A program made the translations under genes and the position numbers. The notes under the pieces are model-generated. The model was given only the letters and a program-made list of their open reading frames with translations, did no database searches and was not told the origin of the DNA. This document shows, one piece after another, positions 25,929 through 33,903 of a stretch of 45,524 nucleotides of DNA (position 1 is the stretch's first letter; each line of letters begins with the position of its first letter). The stretch is taken from assembly GCA_024636005.1 (NCBI GenBank), contig JAGXHV010000042.1, forward strand, positions 1-45,524, read 5' to 3'. This stretch comes from Bacillota bacterium. Lineage in GTDB: Bacteria; Bacillota; Clostridia; Peptostreptococcales; Acidaminobacteraceae.

Positions 25929-27161
25929 ATGTCTAAAAAAGATGAGAATTTGGTAAATAAGCACGCAATTACTGATGTATCGGCACTTGGAACACCCAAA
26001 ATGCTTACATTGGGCTTACAGCACGCATTTACAATGTTCGGTGCTACGGTACTTGTTCCAATCATCACAGGTCTAGACGTTTCGGTATCATTGTTCTTGG
26101 CCGGTGTAGGTACACTTTTATTCCACCTTGTAACAGGTGGCATGGTACCTGCATTCTTAGGATCTTCATTTGCATTTATTGCGCCAATGCTCGCTGTGGC
26201 TAGTAGTCACGGTCTTGATTATGCGCGAGGCGGCATAGTTGTCGCCGGTGTCATCTACCTGATTCTTGCGGGTTTGATGCAATTATTCGGTACTGACAGA
26301 ATTATCAAATTTTTCCCACCAATCGTCACTGGTCCGATCATTCTTGTTATCGGTCTTAAACTGGCGCCGGTTGCAATCGATATGGCATCAACGAATTGGT
26401 TGTTAGCGATTCTTGCGTTTACGATCGTAACTGTTGTCAGTGTCTTTGCTAAAGGTTTCCTAAAAGTAATTCCTGTAATCATTGGTTTGATTGGTTCTTA
26501 TATTGTTGCGGCAGTATTTGGATTAATTGATTTTACACCAATCAATGATGCGGCAATCTTCGGAATTCCTGCATTCTCATTAGCTAAATTTAATTTGGAC
26601 GCTGTATTGACTGTAGCTCCGATTGCTCTTGCTACAATGGTTGAGCATATCGGTGATGTTATAGCAATTGGCGCTACTGTTGAAAAAGACTTCATCAAAA
26701 AGCCAGGTTTATCTAGAACACTTCTTGGTGACGGTCTCGCAACTTCAATATCTGCTATGTTTGGTGGTCCTGCGAACACGACTTATTCTGAAAATACAGG
26801 CGTTTTGGCACTTACAAAAGCTTGGGATCCAAAAATAATGAGAGTCGCAGCGGTATTTGCAATCATTTTGGGTCTCGTACCTAAATTAGGCGCACTTATT
26901 GCTACAATCCCAACAGCAGTAATTGGTGGTATCTCTATAATTCTTTTCGGTATGATCGCAGCTATTGGTGCTAGAACACTTGTTGAAAATCAAGTGGATT
27001 TCAACAAACCAAGAAACTTGATCATCGCAGCAGTCATAGTTGTTTTAGGACTTGGTGGAGCAGTGCTTCCAATCAACATAGGCGCATTATCTCTCAGCAT
27101 CGAAGGTATGGCACTTGCAGCAATAGTCGGCATTTTCTTAAACATCGTTTTACCAGAATAA
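25929..27161 (+). CDS. NCS2-family nucleobase permease (uracil/xanthine type)
   Basis: A 410-residue membrane protein with about 12-14 segments, of the nucleobase-ascorbate (NCS2) family. The membrane-8 glutamate is in TMVEHIGDV. The family signature appears as ENTGVLALTK. In this signature, glutamate at the first position (ENxG) is typical of uracil carriers such as UraA, whereas purine carriers usually have QN. That points to a uracil-like ligand, or at least argues against a simple xanthine label. It should import a nucleobase with protons. The start ATG is preceded by AGGGGAGGGG. The gene ends the second hydroxylase operon at a strong hairpin. Confidence 0.9.
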   Translation: MSKKDENLVNKHAITDVSALGTPKMLTLGLQHAFTMFGATVLVPIITGLDVSVSLFLAGVGTLLFHLVTGGMVPAFLGSSFAFIAPMLAVASSHGLDYARGGIVVAGVIYLILAGLMQLFGTDRIIKFFPPIVTGPIILVIGLKLAPVAIDMASTNWLLAILAFTIVTVVSVFAKGFLKVIPVIIGLIGSYIVAAVFGLIDFTPINDAAIFGIPAFSLAKFNLDAVLTVAPIALATMVEHIGDVIAIGATVEKDFIKKPGLSRTLLGDGLATSISAMFGGPANTTYSENTGVLALTKAWDPKIMRVAAVFAIILGLVPKLGALIATIPTAVIGGISIILFGMIAAIGARTLVENQVDFNKPRNLIIAAVIVVLGLGGAVLPINIGALSLSIEGMALAAIVGIFLNIVLPE

Positions 27162-27185
27162 TGAAGTACGCTTCTCGTTAATCCA

Positions 27186-27220
27186 TTATGCCGGTAAGCA
27201 GCTTACCGGCATAATTTGTT
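27186..27220 (+). terminator. intrinsic terminator after NCS2 permease
   Basis: TTATGCCGGTAAG and CTTACCGGCATAA are perfect 13-base arms around CAG, followed by TTTGTT. Confidence 0.85.
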
Positions 27221-27227
27221 AGTTGGT
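27215..27227 (+). promoter_or_regulatory. 13-mer shared with the vwa/xdh2 spacer (candidate PucR site)
   Basis: TTTGTTAGTTGGT occurs here and again, base for base, at 22129-22141. Here it continues to TTGGTTA, the core of the PucR box reported in Bacillus subtilis (WWWCNTTGGTTAA). It lies upstream of the pucR gene itself. Confidence 0.4.
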
Positions 27228-27239
27228 TACAACAATATC

Positions 27240-27287
27240 AATATTTTGTGCAAAACATTGTATCTCAACAACAACAAATAGTATAAT
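27240..27287 (+). promoter_or_regulatory. pucR promoter with overlapping near-palindrome
   Basis: TTGTAT (27258-27263) and TATAAT (27282-27287) stand 18 bases apart. A near-palindrome, AATATTTTG-TG-CAAAACATT (27240-27259, one mismatch), abuts the -35, a usual position for autoregulation. A second TATAAT lies at 27307-27312. Confidence 0.45.
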
Positions 27288-27331
27288 TAATACACAGAAT
27301 ATTTAGTATAATATTGTTGGGAGGTTTGATC

Positions 27332-29032
27332 ATGCAAAATAAAATGGGAGTTCGACTGAGCGAAATTATTTCTCTTGAAGCTTTTGAAGGCTGTGAAGTT
27401 ATTAGTGGTTCAAACGGACTATCCAGACCAGTCACCAAAGTCAATGTAATGGAAGTTCCTGATATTGTTCAGTGGCTTCAACCTGGAGAGATGCTACTTA
27501 CTACGGCTTACTCTATAAAAGACAATGTTTTCAAGTTAAATGAAATGATTCCGAAGATGCATGAGATCGGAGTCGCAGGACTTGGGATAAAAATGAAACG
27601 TTATATAGAAGAATTACCGGCATCGGTCATCACACTTTCCGATGAGATAGGGTTTCCTATCATAAAGATTCCTATGGAAATATCTTTCGGTGATTTAATC
27701 ACATCAGTTCTTACGACAGTTGTGAGCAATCAAACCAATTTACTCATTCAAATTGACGCATTCAATAATCAACTTAAAGACATCATGCTTAGAGGTGGTG
27801 ATTTGAGGGAAATATGCGATATGATTGGGGACGTTGTTGGTGCACCTGTAGCCATTACTGAAGAATTATTTAAGGATTTTGTCATCAATTCTAATCAAGA
27901 GCATGAAGATGAAATTGAAGAAATTGTCAACAAAATGCTTTTTAAACGTACTGATAAATTCAGAAGAATTTATAAAGACCAAGGAATTGAAACGGCTGTG
28001 GATGTTATAGGTGGTCATCCGGTCAAACGGTTGATGATTCCGATTTTCTCGGAAGAAGTTCTTTACGGGCAGGTTATCATTTGGAATATTGATGAGAAAG
28101 TCGAAGAAAAGACACTGTTCATGATTCAAGCTGCAGTATCACTTATTGCACTACATTCAACAAAAAAATTATCTATTTATGAAAATGAAAACAAACATAA
28201 GATTGAATTTATCGAAGAATTGCTATCACCACAAGAGAGTCAGCAACAGAGGGCAATCGAAAAATCCAATTATTTTGATTTTGATAGAAATAAGGCACAT
28301 GGTGTTGTTTTGGTTAAAACAGTGGATGCACCATATGACGTAAGAATGACACCAAATAACACTCAAATCATGAAACAACTCAATTCTAAATTGGTTAGTG
28401 TTGTTGAAAGGATGCAAAGACACTATAAGGGTACTTTGCTTTATGGAAATAAAAGTGACCGAGTCATATTTTTGCTTAGTTTTGATCCATATGCCTCTCC
28501 TGAGGACAGCAAAAATGCCATGATTTCCTTTTCCAAGGAACTTACAAATTTTGCAAAATTCGAAAATATCGACAAAAAGATTCACATTGGAATTGGTCGG
28601 GTTTATTCACCGCTTGGCATGCTTCATAAAAGTTACAAAGAATCTGAGCGCGCCATTCACAAACTAGAACTGAGCAATTCAGATCAAAACGCACTTCATT
28701 TTGATGATTTGGGCATTTATAGAATACTTTCAAATGAAAGCATTCAACCCGAACTTGTTCAGTTTTTCATGGAAGTTCTAGGACCGATAGTCAATTATGA
28801 TAGGGATAAAGACGCAGAGCTCCTCAATACACTTAAAATGTATTATGCCTGTGGATGCAATCTCAAAAAAGTATCCGAAGAAATGTATACACATTACAAT
28901 ACAGTGATTTACCGTATGCAACGGATTAAGGAAATAGGAAATATTGATTTTAGCAATCCAGATGTATCACTCAATGTGCATATAGCTATTAAAATAATGG
29001 ATGTAATTAAATTGGACTTAATTAAGAAATAG
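27332..29032 (+). CDS. pucR: PucR-family transcriptional regulator
   Basis: A 566-residue regulator. The N-terminal domain (about 1-125) is the PucR purine-catabolism sensor module, with VMEVPDIVQWLQPGEMLLTT. A GAF/GGDEF-like middle follows. The C-terminal helix-turn-helix is of the PucR/CdaR type, around YYACGCNLKKVSEEMYTHYN (about 505-524) with VIYRMQRIKEI after it. Relatives activate purine or allantoin catabolic genes in response to a pathway metabolite. The frame opens at 27314, but GGGAGG precedes the ATG at 27332. It is followed after ten bases by the AllH-like gene, so it probably heads and controls the operon to its right. It may also act on the hydroxylase operon to its left, which shares a 13-base upstream sequence. 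Confidence 0.92.
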   Translation: MQNKMGVRLSEIISLEAFEGCEVISGSNGLSRPVTKVNVMEVPDIVQWLQPGEMLLTTAYSIKDNVFKLNEMIPKMHEIGVAGLGIKMKRYIEELPASVITLSDEIGFPIIKIPMEISFGDLITSVLTTVVSNQTNLLIQIDAFNNQLKDIMLRGGDLREICDMIGDVVGAPVAITEELFKDFVINSNQEHEDEIEEIVNKMLFKRTDKFRRIYKDQGIETAVDVIGGHPVKRLMIPIFSEEVLYGQVIIWNIDEKVEEKTLFMIQAAVSLIALHSTKKLSIYENENKHKIEFIEELLSPQESQQQRAIEKSNYFDFDRNKAHGVVLVKTVDAPYDVRMTPNNTQIMKQLNSKLVSVVERMQRHYKGTLLYGNKSDRVIFLLSFDPYASPEDSKNAMISFSKELTNFAKFENIDKKIHIGIGRVYSPLGMLHKSYKESERAIHKLELSNSDQNALHFDDLGIYRILSNESIQPELVQFFMEVLGPIVNYDRDKDAELLNTLKMYYACGCNLKKVSEEMYTHYNTVIYRMQRIKEIGNIDFSNPDVSLNVHIAIKIMDVIKLDLIKK

Positions 29033-29042
29033 TGGGGGCGCT

Positions 29043-29963
29043 ATGAACGCAATTAGAATTTCCAAGGAGCTTAAGGATCACTTCGCTCAGAACAGATCGA
29101 ACAAGTACGTTGTTCACTCTATATTCAAAGAAGCGATCAATCTTATGGATGATTCTCGTGAACTTATAACTCTCCTGACTGAAAATAAGGATTTGGCACC
29201 AATGAGTGTTGTAATAGCTGGCAGATCATCTGGTTTTAGAAATGTACTTGCAAATGATGAAGTTGAGATTACGGATAATGGAATGACATTTGTCCATAGT
29301 CAGATGCAACTTGATTTTTCAAATGCTTCGGTGACTCCATGTGTTCTGATGCTCAAAGGTACAAGTTTGAATCTAGAGGAGCAAATCACTAAATTAAATT
29401 TGTTGAGAGATGTTTTGTGTGAACGTGGCGATACAAGTGGCTTATTACCTCTGCTGGATACTGTCGAACGATATAGAGGACTCGACTCTAACCCTTGTGG
29501 ACTGAGAATGAACACTTATTGTGAATTCATACAGGAGGTCTTCATAGAAATAATTAAGAGTCTTGATCGTAAAAATTTCAATGAGGTTGTGGATTGGCTT
29601 CCAAAGTTCATCGGATTCGGTCCGGGATTAACACCTTCTACAGATGATTTTTTAACAGGTGTGATCTTAACTTACACTGCCAGTGCAATGATGGGTGAAG
29701 ATTCAATGGAAGCCACCAAAGATTTTGCACACAACATTTACAGGTTCTCTATCGATCGTACAACTAAAGTGAGTGAAACGATGTTGAAGCAGGCAGCGCT
29801 TGGAAGGGCATCTGAAAATCATTTGAAAGTGGTTCAATCACTTTTTATAAGTAACAATTCAAATTTTGAATTTCTGGTTAAACGAGTGTTGGCCAATGGT
29901 GCGACTTCAGGTGCGGATTTTCTACTCGGAGTGTATTGTGCCATGGTGTTAAACAAATACTAA
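29043..29963 (+). CDS. allH: DUF2877 protein, AllH/YlbF-like oxamate carbamoyltransferase component
   Basis: A 306-residue DUF2877 protein. The diagnostic motif is FGPGLTPSTDDFLTGVI (about 197-213). In E. coli the equivalent, YlbF (AllH), works with FdrA (AllF) and YlbE (AllG) as an oxamate carbamoyltransferase that phosphorolyses oxalurate to oxamate and carbamoyl phosphate. Here its partner genes follow directly. The individual role of this subunit is not clear from the sequence. It starts ten bases after pucR. Whether the carbamoyl acceptor is oxamate here is inference, not shown. Confidence 0.85.
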   Translation: MNAIRISKELKDHFAQNRSNKYVVHSIFKEAINLMDDSRELITLLTENKDLAPMSVVIAGRSSGFRNVLANDEVEITDNGMTFVHSQMQLDFSNASVTPCVLMLKGTSLNLEEQITKLNLLRDVLCERGDTSGLLPLLDTVERYRGLDSNPCGLRMNTYCEFIQEVFIEIIKSLDRKNFNEVVDWLPKFIGFGPGLTPSTDDFLTGVILTYTASAMMGEDSMEATKDFAHNIYRFSIDRTTKVSETMLKQAALGRASENHLKVVQSLFISNNSNFEFLVKRVLANGATSGADFLLGVYCAMVLNKY

Positions 29964-29987
29964 TATATGAATAAAGGAGGCTAAATC

Positions 29988-31541
29988 ATGATTTGTTATG
30001 AGGTCCGAAAGAATTCTTACTATGATTCCGTGACACTTATGTTGATTTCCAAAGAAGTCAAAAATATCGAAGGTGTCAAAGATGTCATGGTAGGAATGGG
30101 TACCGATTTGAACAAAGAACTGTCGAACAATTTAGGACTTGGCAGTGAGAAACTAGATGAACTTTCTCCAAATGACTTTTTCATCTCTGCTGACGTTGTG
30201 GATGAAGCAATCATGGAAGTAGTAGTTGAACGAGTCGATGGACTTTTGAAGGAAAAGAAATCTTCAGCGGGTAGTGATTACAGACCAGCCACTATCAAAT
30301 CCGCACTTGAGATGATGCCTGAGGCAAACCTGGCCGTTGTATCAATAGCTGGTCAATATGCTGAAGGTGAAGTGTCAAGACTGCTTGACAACGATTTACA
30401 TGTCATGTTATTTTCTGACAATGTATCGGTAGAAGCTGAGCTTCGATTAAAACAAAAAGCAGTTGAAAAAGGCTTGTTGATGATGGGGCCGGATTGTGGT
30501 ACTGCAATCATAAATGGCGTGCCACTTGCATTTGCTAATGTTGTAAAAAAAGGACCTATTGGAATCGTTGGCGCATCTGGCACAGGGACTCAAGAAGTGA
30601 GTGCGTTAATTGACAAACTTGGATCGGGCTTATCTCAGGTCATCGGAACCGGAGGTCGCGATCTAAAATCTGAAATTGGTGGACTAATGATGTTGCAAGG
30701 TTTTGATGCATTGATGCGAGATGATTCAACTGAAGTCATCGTTTTGATTTCAAAGCCGCCATCACCAGAAGTCGCTGAAAAGATTCTAAAGAAAGTATCA
30801 GAGACTAAGAAACCTGTTGTTGTTGATTTTATAGGTGGAGACATTGAAGCCATCAAAGCTGCTGGTGCATATCCATGTCTGACCCTTGAAGATGCAGCCT
30901 ACAAAGCTGTGGCGCTTGCTAAAGGTGAAACACCGGTTGATTTCACAGGATTTTCATTAAAAGATGATGAAATTGAGACTATTGTGAATAAGAAAGTTGC
31001 AGCATTAAAACCAGAACAAAAATATTTCAGAGGCTTGTTTACTGGTGGTACTTTGGCAGACGAAGCAATGAAAATGCTTGGTCAATCTTTTGGAGGCATC
31101 TATTCCAACATACCACTTTCTCCTGAATATGCCATAGAGAATTTAACCACACTCACAGGACATGTGTGTCTTGACCTGGGTGAAGATCAGTTCACAGTAG
31201 GAAGACCTCACCCGATGATTGATCCTTCAACCAGATCTGATCGCTTCAAGACTGACATTGCAGATGATGTCGCAGTTGTGCTCGTAGATGTCGTCTTGGG
31301 ATATGGCTCACATGAAAACCCTGCAAAAGAAGTAGCAGACGCCATTCATGAAGTGAACAAAAAACTTGACAACAATGTGATTTACGTAGCATCAATCACA
31401 GGAACTGAGGGTGATCCACAAGATTTGAAAGCATCACAAAGCGTGCTTGAAGCTGAAGGATTCATAGTAATGCCTTCCAACGCACAAGCCGTTCGTCTTG
31501 TTCAAAAAATCATGGATCAACTGAACAAGAAAGGAGCTTAA
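29988..31541 (+). CDS. fdrA: FdrA-like acyl-CoA-synthetase-fold protein (AllF)
   Basis: A 517-residue FdrA protein with the succinyl-CoA-synthetase-alpha fold. An N-terminal ACT-like region (VKDVMVGMGTDLNKEL) is followed by a nucleotide-binding-like domain with MGPDCGTAI and IGIVGASGTGTQEVSALID (about 187-205). A second flavodoxin-like domain carries GLFTGGTLADEAM. Together with AllG and AllH it is expected to transfer a carbamoyl group to phosphate. E. coli FdrA is, from memory, about 555 residues, some 40 longer. The missing end appears to be supplied by the 59-residue ORF that starts one base after this stop codon. It lies 24 bases after allH. Confidence 0.88.
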   Translation: MICYEVRKNSYYDSVTLMLISKEVKNIEGVKDVMVGMGTDLNKELSNNLGLGSEKLDELSPNDFFISADVVDEAIMEVVVERVDGLLKEKKSSAGSDYRPATIKSALEMMPEANLAVVSIAGQYAEGEVSRLLDNDLHVMLFSDNVSVEAELRLKQKAVEKGLLMMGPDCGTAIINGVPLAFANVVKKGPIGIVGASGTGTQEVSALIDKLGSGLSQVIGTGGRDLKSEIGGLMMLQGFDALMRDDSTEVIVLISKPPSPEVAEKILKKVSETKKPVVVDFIGGDIEAIKAAGAYPCLTLEDAAYKAVALAKGETPVDFTGFSLKDDEIETIVNKKVAALKPEQKYFRGLFTGGTLADEAMKMLGQSFGGIYSNIPLSPEYAIENLTTLTGHVCLDLGEDQFTVGRPHPMIDPSTRSDRFKTDIADDVAVVLVDVVLGYGSHENPAKEVADAIHEVNKKLDNNVIYVASITGTEGDPQDLKASQSVLEAEGFIVMPSNAQAVRLVQKIMDQLNKKGA

Positions 31542-31542
31542 G

Positions 31543-31722
31543 ATGAATAGAATCGATCGTTTATTCAGCCAAGATTTAAAAGTCATCAACATGGGCCTTG
31601 AATCTTTTTCCAAAGATCTTAAGAACCAAGAAGTTCCAGTGGTTCAGATGGATTGGAGACCACGTGCAGGCGGCAATGCTAAGCTGGGTGCCCTACTCGA
31701 TAAATTGAAATCAAATAAATAA
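31543..31722 (+). CDS. small FdrA-associated protein (detached domain)
   Basis: A 59-residue ORF with its own ATG, eight bases downstream of AAGGAG and one base after the fdrA stop. The sequence NMGLESFSKDLKNQEVPVVQ (16-35), followed by MDWRPRAGGN, looks like the C-terminal segment found at the end of full-length FdrA proteins as I remember them. Coding is supported by its exact fit between fdrA and allG (17 bases) and by a complete frame. It probably binds FdrA or AllG to complete the complex. An alternative is a fission of the fdrA gene in this lineage. It would be missed by annotation with a 60-residue cut-off. Confidence 0.8.
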   Translation: MNRIDRLFSQDLKVINMGLESFSKDLKNQEVPVVQMDWRPRAGGNAKLGALLDKLKSNK

Positions 31723-31739
31723 CCAAAGGAGATGATGAG

Positions 31740-33002
31740 GTGGAAGAATTAATTAGAAAAGCCAATGAACAAGCTCTAAACAATCTTCAAAAAGCGAGAC
31801 CTACCTTGATTGGTATGGGTGTAGCTAAAGATATGATTCCTGGTATGGATAAAAAGACTATTTTGCATGCGGGACCTCCAATTAAGTGGGAGAACATGAG
31901 TGGTCCACTTAAAGGTGCTGTAATAGGCGGTTTAATTTATGAAGGCCTTGCAAGCAATGAAGATGAAGCGACGAAACTTGCCGCATCTGGTGAAATCAAG
32001 TTTGACTCTTGTCACCATCATGATGCTGTTGGTCCTATGGCTGGCGTCACAACTTACAGCATGCCAGTTTGGATTGTCAAAAATGAAACTTTTGGGAATT
32101 ACGCTTACTGTACATTGAATGAAGGACTTGGAAAAGTATTAAGATATGGCGCGTTTAACGAGGAAGTCATTACAAGACTCAAGTGGATGGAGAACGTTCT
32201 TTACCCAGTGCTTAAAGCTGCTCTCGAATTACATGGTCCACTTGATTTAAAATCTATGATCGCACAAGTGGTTCAAATGGGAGATGAGGGGCATAATAGA
32301 AATAAAGCAGGCACTTCTCTCTTTATCAGAGAATTCGCACCACATATTGTACTCACTGAGTTCAGCAATGAAGATAAGGCTGATGTTCTCAAGTTTATGC
32401 ATTCGAACGATCACTTTTTCTTGAATTTGACTATGCCTTCAGCAAAATGTACTTTGGATCCAGTTGGAAACATTCCTTATTCTACAATTGTTTATGCTAT
32501 GGCGCGTAATGGCACTGAATTCGGTATAAGAGTTTCAGGTCTTGGAGATCAATGGTTTACAGCTCCAGCAGAAGTCATTGATGGATTATTTTTCCCTGGT
32601 TTCACTCTTGAAGATGCCAATCCGGACATCGGCGACTCTGTTATTACTGAAACTTCTGGTCTTGGTGGATTTGCAATGGCTACGGCTCCTGCAATCGTCC
32701 AATTTGTTGGCGGAACGCCGCAAGATGCAATCAATTACACAACAATGATGTATGAGATCACAGAAGAAGAAAATGATGCATACAAGATGCCATCAATGAA
32801 CTTCAGAGGAACACCTACCGGTATCGACATCCGTAAAGTCATCGAAACACAAATATTACCGATCATCAACACAGGTATTGCTCATAAAGATCCGGGTGTT
32901 GGACAGGTAGGAGCAGGTCTTGTAAGACCACCGATGAAATGTTTTGAAGATGCACTCGAAGCTTTTGTTGATAAAATGACTTCAGAGGGTATCATTAAAT
33001 AG
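31740..33002 (+). CDS. allG: DUF1116 protein, AllG/YlbE-like oxamate carbamoyltransferase component
   Basis: A 420-residue DUF1116 protein. It matches YlbE/AllG in the N-terminal KARPTLIGMGVAKDMIPGM, LHAGPPIKWENMSGPLKGA, the histidine-rich DSCHHHDAVGPMAG (about 90-103) and the asparagine-containing YCTLNEGLGKVLRYGA. In E. coli the family member is one subunit of the oxamate carbamoyltransferase. The start is a GTG at 31740, since the ATG codons in the ribosome site region run into a stop. It is followed after 34 bases by the cyclase-type hydrolase in the same operon. Confidence 0.87.
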   Translation: MEELIRKANEQALNNLQKARPTLIGMGVAKDMIPGMDKKTILHAGPPIKWENMSGPLKGAVIGGLIYEGLASNEDEATKLAASGEIKFDSCHHHDAVGPMAGVTTYSMPVWIVKNETFGNYAYCTLNEGLGKVLRYGAFNEEVITRLKWMENVLYPVLKAALELHGPLDLKSMIAQVVQMGDEGHNRNKAGTSLFIREFAPHIVLTEFSNEDKADVLKFMHSNDHFFLNLTMPSAKCTLDPVGNIPYSTIVYAMARNGTEFGIRVSGLGDQWFTAPAEVIDGLFFPGFTLEDANPDIGDSVITETSGLGGFAMATAPAIVQFVGGTPQDAINYTTMMYEITEEENDAYKMPSMNFRGTPTGIDIRKVIETQILPIINTGIAHKDPGVGQVGAGLVRPPMKCFEDALEAFVDKMTSEGIIK

Positions 33003-33036
33003 TAAACACATATCTAATTATTTTAGGAGGTAACAT

Positions 33037-33834
33037 ATGAAATTCTGGGACAAAATTAAAATGTACGATTTAACAGTAAATACGAGCCACTTGACACCAC
33101 CGTGGCCAACTTATGAGCCACTTCAAGTGAAATTCTTTAAGAGATTGTCTCCAAATGGTGCAAACGGTCAATTGATCACTACTTCAAATCACGTAGGTAC
33201 ACATCTTGATGGACCACTTCACTTCGATACTGCAGGAAGAGATATTGCTTCTCTTGAACTTGAAAAACTTTGTGGACCTGGTGTTGTAGTTGATTTATCT
33301 GATCAAGCTGAAGATTTTGGAATTTATACACCACAAGATATCATGGATAGAGTTGAAGTGAAAAAGGGTGATATTTTAATCATCAACACTGGTTACAACA
33401 AGTATGGATTTGATCAACCAGAAGCAGATGAAAGAAGATACATGCTTAGACATCCAGGTCCTTCACTTGACTTTATGGCTTGGGCTCAAGAAATGGAAAT
33501 CGCTTGGATTGGTGTTGACTGTGGTTCTGCGGATCATCCGATGAACACTAAGATTCGTGACTGGGAGCCAGGCGAAGCTAAAATTTGTGATGAGCTTTTC
33601 CAAAAGAAATATGGAAAAACATTAAATGAAGTTTATCCATGGCCAGAGCAATACCAAGCAATGCACATACAAATGTTTGGAAAAAAATATGGCGAAATCA
33701 TCCATGCTGAGAACGTCGGTGGACAAATCAATGAGTTATCAAACAAAAGATTGATTATCGGTTGTTTCCCATGGAAATTCCAATATGGTGAGTCAGCATT
33801 CTGTCGTATTGTAGGATTTGAAGAGCAAGAATAA
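33037..33834 (+). CDS. metal-dependent cyclase-family hydrolase (kynurenine formamidase-like)
   Basis: A 265-residue cyclase-family protein. The metal-binding motif is SNHVGTHLDGPLHF, with H52, H56, D58 and H62 as likely ligands, and further conserved residues in WIGVDCGSADHPMN (about 152-165). The family opens cyclic amides or hydrolyses formamides (isatin hydrolase, kynurenine formamidase) and belongs in the cytosol. In this operon it could open a hydroxylated ring to a ureido acid. It differs from cyanuric-acid-type barbiturases, whose fold is unrelated. A strong hairpin follows immediately downstream. Confidence 0.85.
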   Translation: MKFWDKIKMYDLTVNTSHLTPPWPTYEPLQVKFFKRLSPNGANGQLITTSNHVGTHLDGPLHFDTAGRDIASLELEKLCGPGVVVDLSDQAEDFGIYTPQDIMDRVEVKKGDILIINTGYNKYGFDQPEADERRYMLRHPGPSLDFMAWAQEMEIAWIGVDCGSADHPMNTKIRDWEPGEAKICDELFQKKYGKTLNEVYPWPEQYQAMHIQMFGKKYGEIIHAENVGGQINELSNKRLIIGCFPWKFQYGESAFCRIVGFEEQE

Positions 33835-33846
33835 AAAAGTTTAGGG

Positions 33847-33886
33847 CGTGCCCATGGGAACCTTAGGGTTCCCGTGGGTATGTTTT
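33847..33886 (+). terminator. long hairpin between cyclase and CoA-transferase genes
   Basis: CCCATGGGAACC pairs with GGTTCCCGTGGG (one G-U) around TTAG, with further weak pairs at the base, followed by TGTTTTATTT. It splits the operon and may terminate or attenuate most transcripts before the CoA-transferase gene. Confidence 0.75.
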
Positions 33887-33903
33887 ATTTGAGGAGGAAG
33901 TTT

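Noticed and set aside
29988-31722. Frameshifted or broken fdrA gene
   Set aside because: The small downstream ORF has its own ribosome site and start codon one base after the fdrA stop, so it looks like a separate gene rather than a sequencing or mutational break.
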